Shown here piece by piece: positions 34,877-44,094 of a DNA stretch of 61,913 bases (position 1 is its first letter; each line of letters starts with the position of its first letter). Made by a program: the position numbers and the translations under genes. The notes beneath the pieces were generated by a model. The model saw only the letters and a program-made list of their open reading frames with translations. It was not told where the DNA came from and searched no databases. Source of the DNA: Mucilaginibacter lacusdianchii (GTDB taxonomy: Bacteria > Bacteroidota > Bacteroidia > Sphingobacteriales > Sphingobacteriaceae); contig NZ_WSRW01000008.1 of the NCBI RefSeq assembly GCF_009770985.1, forward strand, positions 1 to 61,913, given 5' to 3'.

Positions 34877-36226
34877 ATGATTGCGCAAATCAGCAAAGAA
34901 GAGTACCAAAAAGAACTTGGCAAAAAAGCATGGTTTCAAACCAATAATATCATCTGGACGATAATATTTTTATATCCGCTGCTGAGCATTATTGATTTTG
35001 TATATGCTACCGATGTATGGGTAGAATTTTTACTTGTACGTGTAATAACCGTAGCCGTTGTTTATGGCTTGTATTTATTTTTCCAAAAAAGCAAAGCCGA
35101 TTACCGTACCCTTTTACATATTGCTTTCATCATGTTGTCTGCCAGCATGGCTGTATTATGCAATATTGTTGATATTGAAAATTTAACGGTTTACTACCTG
35201 GCTTATTCTCTCATTATTCTATTTTTCAATCTCCAGGTTTTCTGGGAACCGGTAAACTCATTTATCCAATCACTTATCGCTATCATCCTGCTCATTATTT
35301 TTTATAAAGCTTTAAATGAATACAGTATTGACCTGGTTATTGAAAACGGCGGTCAGTATTTTTTCATTATTGCGCTTTTATCATGCCTTATTCCCATATC
35401 GCGTTATAAAGTAATCAGACGTGAGGTAAGCCAGCAATTGCAGATTGAACATTCAAACGCACAATTAAAAACGCAAAACCGGGATATTGTTGAAAAAAAC
35501 AGCATCATTGATGCCCAGTATGAAAAGCTGCGCAGGCTGGACGAGCAAAAGAACAGCTTTATTAATATTGCCGGCCATGATTTAAAAAACCTTATTGGTT
35601 CTATTGTAATGAGTAACAACATGATTTTGGAAGAAGAGTATCGGCTGAGCTCTGACCAGAAAGAGTTTGCACATTACATTGCCGAATCGGCCGACAAGAT
35701 GCAATACCTGCTTAAAACGTTGATGGATGTTAAAGAAATCGAATCGACCGAAATTAAGTTTAATATGGAAACCTTTGATGCCAACCAAGTGGTTCGTCAG
35801 GTTTACAAAGGCTTGATTGATACGGCATCCATGAAAAACGTGCACCTGGTTGATAACATTTTAAAGCTGCCGCTCAATGTTCGGTTAGACCGGGTATTTG
35901 CCGGCCAGGTATTCCAGAATTTGTTATCAAACGCTATTAAATTTTCACAAACCAATAACAACATTCGGGTAGTAACCAGCTTACAACGCCAAAAATTTGT
36001 TTTTGAGGTAATTGACGAAGGTGTTGCCATTGGGCAGCAAGAACTTGACGTGATGTTTAACCGCTTAAAAACACTAAGCGATGCATCGGGCTCTCCTGCC
36101 GAAAGCCGGCTGGGTTTAGGCCTTTCTATTGCCAAACTAATGACACAAGAGATGGGCGGTGAACTGACATACCGCAGCGACGATAACGGAAACTATTTCA
36201 AGGTAGAATTTTACGCCACTAATTAA
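34877..36226 (+). CDS. Membrane sensor histidine kinase
   Basis: A 449-residue orphan kinase. Residues about 20-180 contain five or six hydrophobic helices with almost no extracellular loop, then a coiled linker (about 185-225). The HisKA motif is INIAGHDLKNLIGSI with phospho-acceptor His234. The HATPase part has the N box NLLSNAIKFS, G1 reading DEGVAI (DxGxG with the last Gly replaced by Ala) and the G2 box RLGLGLSIAKLM. No receiver domain or regulator is adjacent. It is 21 bases upstream of bcsB, so it probably controls the exopolysaccharide genes or shares their transcript. Confidence 0.85.
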   Translation: MIAQISKEEYQKELGKKAWFQTNNIIWTIIFLYPLLSIIDFVYATDVWVEFLLVRVITVAVVYGLYLFFQKSKADYRTLLHIAFIMLSASMAVLCNIVDIENLTVYYLAYSLIILFFNLQVFWEPVNSFIQSLIAIILLIIFYKALNEYSIDLVIENGGQYFFIIALLSCLIPISRYKVIRREVSQQLQIEHSNAQLKTQNRDIVEKNSIIDAQYEKLRRLDEQKNSFINIAGHDLKNLIGSIVMSNNMILEEEYRLSSDQKEFAHYIAESADKMQYLLKTLMDVKEIESTEIKFNMETFDANQVVRQVYKGLIDTASMKNVHLVDNILKLPLNVRLDRVFAGQVFQNLLSNAIKFSQTNNNIRVVTSLQRQKFVFEVIDEGVAIGQQELDVMFNRLKTLSDASGSPAESRLGLGLSIAKLMTQEMGGELTYRSDDNGNYFKVEFYATN

Positions 36227-36247
36227 TACAACAACGCTCTATTTAAA

Positions 36248-38332
36248 ATGAATAAACTATTTACCCGACTAATTTTACTATTGATTTTGTTTGCCGGGAG
36301 AAACGCCCTAGCACAAACCAACATTACATTCAAAACGCTTGGACACGATGATGACGTGATTACCGGTGCAAGCGGGGCTACATCATTCTACTTTAAAATT
36401 GACCCGTTAGTTGATATTAATAACAGTAAGCTGGTTATTTATTACGAGCCATCACAGGCGTTAATTAAAGACCTGTCTTACATTAACATATTGGTTGCCG
36501 ACCAGCCAGTGTACAGCGGTAAACTAACCCGCGATTCGATTCAAAGATTAGTGTTGCCCCTAAATAGCAACTCTTTGACCGAAAATCATCAATACCTAAA
36601 AATTCAAATCAAAACTTTGTTGACCATTTCGGATAATAAATGTAAAGATTTGGATAACCCTGCCATGTGGCTAAAAGTAAAAGGTTACAGCTTTTTGTCA
36701 TTAGCGCAAGGTAGCCGTGCCGCTTATAAAAATATCTCCATCAGTAACAGTTTCGATACTAAAACGGCTATCGTATACCCATCATCAACCAGCCTGAAAG
36801 ATTTAAAAGCAATTGCCTGGGCTTACTCTCGCATTAAAAAATCAGTAAATACTGGCAACATCAGAATGTACGACTATAACCACGTGCCTGCTGATGTAAA
36901 AAATTATGTAATGGTAGGGGATATTGAAAATATCCCGGCCGATAAACGCAAACTGGTTGCGGTAACACCACAAGGCGGCCAGGGGCTTATTTATTTATAT
37001 AAAGGTCCGGCTGTAACGGATACCACTGCTAATCGCAATGCGTTCGTATCCACAGCTAACGGTGCCCGCCAGGCTTTTGCCAACAACGAAATTTTATTTA
37101 TTACCGGTGCCGACGAAAGTGGTTATGATAAAGCTATTGCAGCACTAGCTAATCCTAACGTAGTTAATACAGCCTATGGCGATTACCTGGTAGTAAATAC
37201 TGCCGCTACTGAATTGGCTAAAGGCATCGATCAAAACCGCTCTCGGTTAACTTTCAGACAAGTAGGTGGCGTAAACAACTTTTTGTCGGGCGTTGGTTCA
37301 TTAAGAAGCGTTTATAATTTCCGCAATAGTGATTTCAGCTTTACACCTAAAGAAATTGAGATCAGATTTGTGGCTAACTACAGCGGCTTAAACGCCGGCG
37401 ACCGTGGCTTTTTTAACGTATACCTGAATGGTATGCTTATTAGCAGTGAAAAATTGAATGCATCGGGCAAGCTAAATACTTCGGTAAACATTAACCGCTA
37501 TCAGCACCGTAAATATAATTCACTTACTACCGAATTTCGCTTTTTCCCGAACAGCGGTAACTGTCAGAATGCGTTCCTGAACTTCTTCGCCGAAATTGAT
37601 GTTGACCGATCTTACCTTGAATCTAAAAACCCGGTTGTTAACAATACATTGAGCTTTTATCAATATCCAGAAGCATTTACATCAGGTTCAACCCGTATTG
37701 TGGTAAGCAAGAATTACGCTAAGTATGCAGCTAGTGCAGTAGGCGAGGTTTTGTATGAACTGAATAATAACATTACTTCTAACAACTATCCGGAGTTTAG
37801 CTATGCCGATGATATAAGCGATGCAGATTTGAAAAAATCACACATTATTGCTTTACTAAGCAAAGATGATCAGCTGATGGACAAATTTCCGGATGCACCT
37901 ATCAAATTTAACCATGCTTTCCGCATTTTAAACAATGAAGATAACAAGCCGGTATATGCTTTATCCGACTCGGTATCTAACGGTTTAGCCCAGATATTTT
38001 ATGGTCGTGGCAGTAACAATGCAGTATTGATTATTACGGCAACCGGCGCACATATGGGTGATGCGTTCTTATCGGCAGCTAAAGCTATTACCGAACAGCT
38101 TTCAACACTAAACAGCAATGTTTGTATTGCCGATGTAAACAGCAACAAATACCTGTTTAACATTGAAAAAACAGGTGATAACGTAGAATACACCGATGGT
38201 AAAAGCGGGCTAGCCTTATTTTGGGAAAACTATAACCTTTATGTATTGCTTGGCGTATTGGTATTGATATTATTAGGTTTCTTGTACGTACGCAACAAAG
38301 TACAAAAATCACAAGAAATTATTAACGACTAA
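36248..38332 (+). CDS. BcsB-like cellulose/exopolysaccharide synthase regulatory subunit
   Basis: A 694-residue periplasmic protein with a signal peptide (LILLLILFAGRNALAQ) and one C-terminal membrane helix (YVLLGVLVLILLGFLYV). The carbohydrate-binding and flavodoxin-like domains of BcsB are suggested by the N-terminal beta-rich region, with FYFKIDPLVDINNSKLVIYYEPS near the start. It also has FITGADESGYDKAIAAL and NVYLNGMLISSEKL. In classical systems BcsB docks on the BcsA glycosyltransferase. Here the downstream glycosyltransferase lacks a PilZ domain, so the partner is probably not standard BcsA. It is 21 bases after the kinase. Confidence 0.75.
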   Translation: MNKLFTRLILLLILFAGRNALAQTNITFKTLGHDDDVITGASGATSFYFKIDPLVDINNSKLVIYYEPSQALIKDLSYINILVADQPVYSGKLTRDSIQRLVLPLNSNSLTENHQYLKIQIKTLLTISDNKCKDLDNPAMWLKVKGYSFLSLAQGSRAAYKNISISNSFDTKTAIVYPSSTSLKDLKAIAWAYSRIKKSVNTGNIRMYDYNHVPADVKNYVMVGDIENIPADKRKLVAVTPQGGQGLIYLYKGPAVTDTTANRNAFVSTANGARQAFANNEILFITGADESGYDKAIAALANPNVVNTAYGDYLVVNTAATELAKGIDQNRSRLTFRQVGGVNNFLSGVGSLRSVYNFRNSDFSFTPKEIEIRFVANYSGLNAGDRGFFNVYLNGMLISSEKLNASGKLNTSVNINRYQHRKYNSLTTEFRFFPNSGNCQNAFLNFFAEIDVDRSYLESKNPVVNNTLSFYQYPEAFTSGSTRIVVSKNYAKYAASAVGEVLYELNNNITSNNYPEFSYADDISDADLKKSHIIALLSKDDQLMDKFPDAPIKFNHAFRILNNEDNKPVYALSDSVSNGLAQIFYGRGSNNAVLIITATGAHMGDAFLSAAKAITEQLSTLNSNVCIADVNSNKYLFNIEKTGDNVEYTDGKSGLALFWENYNLYVLLGVLVLILLGFLYVRNKVQKSQEIIND

Positions 38333-38355
38333 GCTGCTGCTTGCCGTATACAGAT

Positions 38356-38392
38356 AAAAGCAGGGCCTATATTGTTTGCCCTGCTTTTTTAT
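38356..38392 (+). terminator. Terminator between bcsB-like gene and glycosyltransferase
   Basis: Perfect 11-bp stem AAAAGCAGGGC / GCCCTGCTTTT with an 11-base loop, followed by Ts. It splits the locus, so the glycosyltransferase may have its own promoter or partial readthrough. Confidence 0.8.
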
Positions 38393-38426
38393 TACTTGAA
38401 CAAACAAATCAACTTATTTATTTATA

Positions 38427-40334
38427 ATGAGTGCTTTTATTTCGGAAGATTTAATGAACGATACTGTTGCCCAGCCTTACAGTAACGCCCGCGATTCTGA
38501 AATTTCCAAAATACTTATCGGAGATCACTTTTTAGCCGAAACTGATTTTGAGAAAATAGATAAGGTATATGCCGAAACAGGCGCATCGTTTGTAAAAATC
38601 ATCCTCACCTTCGGTTTTATTTCGCGCAAAAACTATGAACGGTCTTTAACCCAAGCCGGTTATACGTTTGAGCAAATACGCGAGCAGCCGTTTGATGATG
38701 CTGTGCTGGATAAAATTGACCTAAAATTTGCGAACGAACGTTTAGCGTTACCACTACGCGTTGAAAATGCTAAAGTGGTATGCCTGATGGCAGATCCGAC
38801 CGACCAGCTTTTTATTGATTTTGTACGGATGACGTACGGCTCGGATCCGCACATAATTGTAGCATCCGATTTGGATATTACCTGGCTAAGCCATAAACTG
38901 CTAGGTAACAAATACGTTAAATCGGCCGTTTTTGAATTACTGAACGAAGACCCGGACAATTCAGCGCTGACTACCTTTACTGATAAACAGCTCATTTTTA
39001 TATTCTCATTCATTGGCTTGCTGGCAGCAGGTTTTGTATTAAGCTTTAAGCTTACGGCTACGGTGCTTAATATTTTCATGAGCGTGTTTTTTTTGATTAC
39101 TATTTCATTCAAGCTGTTTCTGTCGTTGGTGGGTTCTAAGTTTGAACTATTTCAGGCCGTAACCAAAAGTGAAGTTAAAGCCGTTAATAATGATGAACTG
39201 CCGGTTTACACCATTCACCTGCCGGTTTATAAAGAAGATAAACTGATTAAAAAGCTGATATGGAACCTGCAAAGCATCGACTACCCGCGCGAAAAGCTGG
39301 ATATTAAGTTATTGATTGAAGAGGATGATGATAAAACCCTGAATGCCGTACGCAACCTGGACTTTCCGGCCATTTTTGAGGTAATTGTAGTGCCTTTTCA
39401 CATGCCTAAAACCAAGCCTAAAGCTTGCAACTACGGCCTGCATTTTTCAAGAGGCGAATATCTGACTATTTACGATGCCGAAGACATTCCGGATACCGAC
39501 CAACTGAAAAAGGTGGTGGCAATGTTCAATAAACTGCCCGAAAATTACATATGCGTACAGTGTGCTTTAAACTACTTTAACCGTAACGAGAACTTCCTGA
39601 CCCGTATGTTTACGCTGGAATACTCATATTGGTTTGACTATGTATTGCCGGGTTTAGATACACTGGATATTCCTATTCCATTGGGTGGTACCAGCAACCA
39701 CTTTAAATTAGCCAACCTGGTTGATTTGGGTGCCTGGGACCCGTTTAACGTGACCGAAGATGCCGATTTAGGCGTACGTGCTTATGCTAAAGGTTACAAA
39801 ATTGCGGTGTTGAATTCTACCACTTACGAAGAAGCAAACAACGACTTTTTTAACTGGATCCGTCAACGCTCGCGCTGGATTAAAGGCTATATGCAAACCT
39901 ATCTGGTGCACATGCGCAAGCCATCAGCGTTAATTAAAAAAATTGGTATCAAAGGCTTTTTAGGCTTCACCTTCTTTGTGGGCGCTACGCCAATTATGTT
40001 TCTCATTAATCCTATACTCATCGTCATTTTTGCCGCTTACGTCATATTTGATTTGGACATCATCAGAACCTTGTTTCCTGACTGGGTGCTGTTTATTTCT
40101 ATTTTTAACCTGATGGTGGGTAACATCCTGATGATTTACGTGAACATGATGGCCGTGTTTAAACGCCGCTTTTATGAACTCATTCTGTTTGCCATTGCCA
40201 ATCCTATTTATTGGCTTATGCACTCTATAGCTGCTTACAAAGGCTTGTACCAACTTATTGTAAAACCTTTTTACTGGGAAAAAACCAATCACGGTTTAAG
40301 TAAATCTCATACGCAAACAAACGCTGTTAAATGA
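38427..40334 (+). CDS. Family 2 glycosyltransferase with N-terminal MshEN-like domain
   Basis: A 635-residue processive-type inner-membrane glycosyltransferase. Residues about 25-165 resemble the GspE/MshE N-terminal domain (two repeats around ISKILIGDHFL and ILTFGFISRKNYERSL, then LPLRVENAKVVCLMADPTD). Two membrane helices follow (about 190-235). The GT2 core has the acidic motifs EEDDD, DAED (350-353) and TEDAD (Asp445/447) and the QxxRW signature QRSRW at 480-484. Four or more C-terminal helices follow. The overall order is like NfrB-type proteins. ATG 38454 (residue 10) is an alternative start. Polymer product unknown. Confidence 0.8.
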   Translation: MSAFISEDLMNDTVAQPYSNARDSEISKILIGDHFLAETDFEKIDKVYAETGASFVKIILTFGFISRKNYERSLTQAGYTFEQIREQPFDDAVLDKIDLKFANERLALPLRVENAKVVCLMADPTDQLFIDFVRMTYGSDPHIIVASDLDITWLSHKLLGNKYVKSAVFELLNEDPDNSALTTFTDKQLIFIFSFIGLLAAGFVLSFKLTATVLNIFMSVFFLITISFKLFLSLVGSKFELFQAVTKSEVKAVNNDELPVYTIHLPVYKEDKLIKKLIWNLQSIDYPREKLDIKLLIEEDDDKTLNAVRNLDFPAIFEVIVVPFHMPKTKPKACNYGLHFSRGEYLTIYDAEDIPDTDQLKKVVAMFNKLPENYICVQCALNYFNRNENFLTRMFTLEYSYWFDYVLPGLDTLDIPIPLGGTSNHFKLANLVDLGAWDPFNVTEDADLGVRAYAKGYKIAVLNSTTYEEANNDFFNWIRQRSRWIKGYMQTYLVHMRKPSALIKKIGIKGFLGFTFFVGATPIMFLINPILIVIFAAYVIFDLDIIRTLFPDWVLFISIFNLMVGNILMIYVNMMAVFKRRFYELILFAIANPIYWLMHSIAAYKGLYQLIVKPFYWEKTNHGLSKSHTQTNAVK

Positions 40335-41890
40335 AACGCTTTAAAACAGTATATCTGGTTGTTATTACCGTTTTGCTGGCAGCCTACTATTTAATGGTAG
40401 GTATATACCTTAACAAACACGGATACAGTAACCAGGAATCGTTATTTTATATAGAAAAAGTTCAGATAATTTTTAGCGGCGAGGGTGATAAGCTACGTAT
40501 TATGGGCTTAACTTCTCCTATTCTGCCTTTTTACATTGTAGTATTCTTCTCGTTGTTTAGCAGTGCACTGGCGCCGGTACTGGCCTCGGCTATGGGTACA
40601 GCCTTGCTTTTCTACATCATGGCATCATCCATGATGAAGCGTAACAAGGATAACTTTTACTTCTATCTGCTGACAGGCATTTTTGTACTGCATCCGGGTA
40701 TACTTTACACGGCTTGCTCGGGCAAATCCATTTACCTGGATTTGATATTGTTTTTCCTGTTCTTCTTGAACTTATTAAAGTATTACAACTCCAACACTAC
40801 TTACCACATATCGGTAGCCAGCTTGTTTTTTGTGATGCTGATTTTTACTGATTACAAGTTGATATGGCTTAGCTTATTCTTTGTACCACTGGTATTGTCT
40901 ATATCGTTGCACAGTTTAAATCTGGGCGAAAAAGAATCGCTGTTCAGGCTGTTCATGAGCTTTAACAGTTCATCTCTGCGTCGTAAGTTGATCAACAAAA
41001 CGTTTTCTATTTATACCATCATCTTTTTGTTGCCCATTGCATCAATCTTAATTTATAAGATGCTAAACCTTACGCATGCTGATGATTTGAACTACTTTAT
41101 TGACAGTCCTTACGCCACCTGGAACATTATTACCGATAAGTTGGAATATACGGTTACACAAACCATGGGGCAGTATGATATCTCAGAGCTTTCTATCCTG
41201 GTGTCTTTCAAAGCGCTTATTTTTTGCCCATTAATTATATTGGCAATATACCTTTTCAAACAGCATACTTACCAAGTACTTACTTTATTAACCCCCTTTG
41301 GTTTGATAGAATTTCTAAAAGTAAAGTATGAAAAGGTAAATCTAACTTATGAATACTATCTGCTGTTTTTAATACTGGCTTTACTTTGCATCATTTTTAG
41401 AATACGGTTTATTAAAAATCAGAGTTCGCTAAAAATTTGCCTGGTAGCGGTGATTGCTGTGCAATGTTATATCGGCTACGTATTTCTGAACAAATCGGCT
41501 ATTAAGGAAGAAAGGAACTTTGCACAGGCTGTTGTGCATAAAGATACCGCCCCAAGAATAGAGCAAGAAAGTTATGATTTGGCCGGCTATATTAAACATA
41601 TGCCCGAAGGCACACACATACTGGCCGACGACGCGGTAGCCTATGCTATAGTAGGTTATACCAACGATATTCACCGTTTTACTATTCCATTCCAGTCAGA
41701 GTACCTGAGTGCAGTAGAGGCACCCGATAAATACAATGGTTATGTATTAATTGCCAATACCGCCAACCCCATGCTGGGTTACACACAGCTTACGGAAGCT
41801 TACCTGGAAAGCATCCAAACCAAAAACTCTGCCCTGAGGCTTACTAAAGTTTACATTACAGATAACTGGACATTATACAAGATTATGTAA
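40331..41890 (+). CDS. Polytopic membrane protein, possible GT-C type glycosyltransferase
   Basis: A 519-residue protein with 10-12 predicted membrane helices. It has a lumenal-type C-terminal domain (about 390-519). The first loop contains NQESLFYIEKVQIIFSG and SPILPFYIVV, reminiscent of ArnT/PMT-type GT-C enzymes, though I see no clear D-E catalytic pair. It overlaps the glycosyltransferase by 4 bases (ATGA), so translation is coupled and a shared role in the polymer is likely. It is unidentified beyond that. Confidence 0.7.
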   Translation: MKRFKTVYLVVITVLLAAYYLMVGIYLNKHGYSNQESLFYIEKVQIIFSGEGDKLRIMGLTSPILPFYIVVFFSLFSSALAPVLASAMGTALLFYIMASSMMKRNKDNFYFYLLTGIFVLHPGILYTACSGKSIYLDLILFFLFFLNLLKYYNSNTTYHISVASLFFVMLIFTDYKLIWLSLFFVPLVLSISLHSLNLGEKESLFRLFMSFNSSSLRRKLINKTFSIYTIIFLLPIASILIYKMLNLTHADDLNYFIDSPYATWNIITDKLEYTVTQTMGQYDISELSILVSFKALIFCPLIILAIYLFKQHTYQVLTLLTPFGLIEFLKVKYEKVNLTYEYYLLFLILALLCIIFRIRFIKNQSSLKICLVAVIAVQCYIGYVFLNKSAIKEERNFAQAVVHKDTAPRIEQESYDLAGYIKHMPEGTHILADDAVAYAIVGYTNDIHRFTIPFQSEYLSAVEAPDKYNGYVLIANTANPMLGYTQLTEAYLESIQTKNSALRLTKVYITDNWTLYKIM

Positions 41891-41902
41891 TTGGCCATAA
41901 TG

Positions 41903-41938
41903 CAAGCCCTGCTTAATCAGCGGGGCTTGTTTGTTTAA
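41903..41938 (+). terminator. Terminator after the polytopic membrane protein gene
   Basis: CAAGCCCTGC / GCGGGGCTTG stem (one T-G wobble) with a TTAATCA loop and T-rich tail. Confidence 0.75.
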
Positions 41939-42014
41939 TTAAGTATTAAACAATCTTCTCAACCAACAAACTTTTGATGCGTTAAATAGATTATACAACA
42001 TATTTGATGCTCTT

Positions 42015-42596
42015 ATGGACTATGGTTTTAATGTAATCAGTATTGGCTCTTCGGCAGGCGGCTTATCACCTTTAAAAGAAATTTTATCAAGGTTGCCTGT
42101 AAATCTAAATGCAGCTGTTGTGCTGATACCGCATTTGGCTACTCATTTTGAAAGCCGGCTAGACCATATATTGTCGGGTATTACCAATTTGCCGGTAACT
42201 AAGGTTACACAAGATGTACAATTAGAACGCAGCAAGATATATGTGATGCCTGAAGGTAAAATGATGTCTGTAGAAAACGGTTATTTAAAACTTCGCGACC
42301 GGCTGCCATCCGAAAAAGTAAACAAAGCCATCGATATATTTTTCAAATCATTAGCTATTGATGCTGGTAACAAGAGTATCGGCATTATTTTGTCGGGTGC
42401 CGGTTATGATGGGATTGAAGGCGCAAAGAAGATTGAAGATGAAAACGGAATTGTAATAGTGCAGGACCCTTTAACGGCCGAGTTCCCGCTTATGCCGAGT
42501 GCTTTGATTGCCAATGATCATCCTGACTATGTGCTGACACCTATCGAAATTGTAAATAAGGTGGTTGACCGGGTTAATTATAGAGTAAGCTTTTAA
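42015..42596 (+). CDS. Stand-alone CheB-type protein-glutamate methylesterase
   Basis: A 193-residue CheB methylesterase catalytic domain without the receiver domain. The triad is visible as Ser in IGSSAGG, His in LIPHLATH and Asp in ILSGAGYDGIEG. AEFPLMPSALIA is the family C-terminal segment. Neither CheR nor chemoreceptor genes lie in the window. It is a single gene between the exopolysaccharide locus and the glutamine-synthetase-like gene, so its methylated substrate is unknown. Confidence 0.88.
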   Translation: MDYGFNVISIGSSAGGLSPLKEILSRLPVNLNAAVVLIPHLATHFESRLDHILSGITNLPVTKVTQDVQLERSKIYVMPEGKMMSVENGYLKLRDRLPSEKVNKAIDIFFKSLAIDAGNKSIGIILSGAGYDGIEGAKKIEDENGIVIVQDPLTAEFPLMPSALIANDHPDYVLTPIEIVNKVVDRVNYRVSF

Positions 42597-42709
42597 AGTA
42601 ATCCGAGATTTTATGCTTGGTTAACAGCTTCTTTCCCTTCACATCTTTTTTGGCAATATCATTACCTATTGCCTAACTTGCGCTTTCCCGTTAACCAGGC
42701 CACCTAAGT

Positions 42710-44065
42710 ATGAACCAACAACAAATTCTGGACTATCTGGCGCAGAAGGATATCAGGCACATTAAATTTGCCTTTGCCGATATTGACGGCATTTTGCGCG
42801 GCAAGGTAATTCATGCCCAAAAGTTTATAGACGGGTTGGAGCAGGGCTACGGCTTTTGCGATGTTGTATTTGGATGGGACAGCAGCGACATGGCTTATGA
42901 TAATGTAGATGTTACCGGCTGGCACACCGGCTACCCCGACAAGTCCTGCCGCATTGATTTAAGCACTTTCAGAACCATCCCATGGCAAAATAATATCCCG
43001 TTTTTTATGGCCGATTTTAGCGGCGAAGGTAACGAGGGAGTACCTTGCCCGCGTACTTTGCTTAAAAACATTGCGCAGCAATGTGCCGATATGGGCTATC
43101 ATCCTGAATTTGCGCAGGAGTTTGAATGGTTTAACTTTTCGGAAACACCAAAATCGTTGGCGCAAAAATCTTACGTCAACCCCGAGCCGCTTACACCGGG
43201 AATGTTTGGTTATTCTATTCTGCGCTCGTCGCAACAAAGTGAGTTTTATTATGACTTGCTCAATTTGCTCGAACAGTTTAATATTCCGCTGGAAGGACTG
43301 CATACCGAAACCGGACCGGGTGTGTATGAGGCAGCCATCATTCATGATTATGCACTGGCTGCAGCCGATAAGGCTGCCCTGCTTAAAAATGCAGTTAAAG
43401 AAATTGCATCCAAACACGGCATTACGGCCTCATTTATGGCTAAATGGACAGAAACACTACCCGGTTGCAGCGGTCACGTGCATCAAAGTTTATGGAGCCT
43501 CGATAAAAGCACCAACCTGTTTTATGATGAGAACAATGCCCTGCACATGAGCGACTTGATGAAGCACTATTTGGCCGGACAGCTTTATTGCCTGCCACAC
43601 ATACTGCCCCTGTATGCACCAACCATCAATAGCTATAAGCGCTTAGTTGAGGGTGCATGGGCGCCAACCACTATTACCTGGGGCATTGATAACCGAACCA
43701 CTGCCCTACGCGTATTAAACTCATCGCACAAAAGCACTCGAATTGAAACCCGTATACCAGGGGCCGATACTAACCCTTACTTAGCTATATCCGCCGCACT
43801 GGCCTCTGGCTTGTATGGTATTAAAAATAAATTACCTTTAAACATTCAGCCGGTTAAAGGCAACGGTTATTTGGATAAAAGTAACGGCAGTTTAGCGCCT
43901 AATTTGCTGGAAGCTGCCAACACCATGAAAGCTTCGCCTATTGCCAACGAGCTGTTTGGAGAAAGCTTTACCCAACATTTTGCCAACACTCGTATTTGGG
44001 AATGGCGTCAGTTTAGCAAACAAATTACCGACTGGGAACTGAAACGATATTTTGAAATAATTTAA
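42710..44065 (+). CDS. Glutamine-synthetase-like gamma-glutamyl ligase
   Basis: A 451-residue GS-superfamily enzyme. N-terminal FAFADIDGILRGK has the PuuA/FluG-like pattern (D-x-x-G-x-x-R-G-K) rather than the classical GS loop. The catalytic barrel shows AQEFEWFNF, HTETGPGVYEAAI, LPGCSGHVHQS and RIPGADTNPYLAISAAL. The length of about 450 fits gamma-glutamylpolyamine or related synthetases rather than GlnA housekeeping (about 470) or type III (about 730). No PII or adenylylation site can be judged. It begins the cassette with a kinase (29 bases away) and a HAD phosphatase. Its substrate amine is unknown. Confidence 0.82.
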   Translation: MNQQQILDYLAQKDIRHIKFAFADIDGILRGKVIHAQKFIDGLEQGYGFCDVVFGWDSSDMAYDNVDVTGWHTGYPDKSCRIDLSTFRTIPWQNNIPFFMADFSGEGNEGVPCPRTLLKNIAQQCADMGYHPEFAQEFEWFNFSETPKSLAQKSYVNPEPLTPGMFGYSILRSSQQSEFYYDLLNLLEQFNIPLEGLHTETGPGVYEAAIIHDYALAAADKAALLKNAVKEIASKHGITASFMAKWTETLPGCSGHVHQSLWSLDKSTNLFYDENNALHMSDLMKHYLAGQLYCLPHILPLYAPTINSYKRLVEGAWAPTTITWGIDNRTTALRVLNSSHKSTRIETRIPGADTNPYLAISAALASGLYGIKNKLPLNIQPVKGNGYLDKSNGSLAPNLLEAANTMKASPIANELFGESFTQHFANTRIWEWRQFSKQITDWELKRYFEII

Positions 44066-44094
44066 CCCCCGACCAATGGGTTAAACCACTAATT

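Noticed and set aside
42710..44065. Housekeeping glutamine synthetase GlnA
   Set aside because: The N-terminal loop is PuuA/FluG-like and it sits with a kinase and a phosphatase rather than nitrogen-regulation genes.
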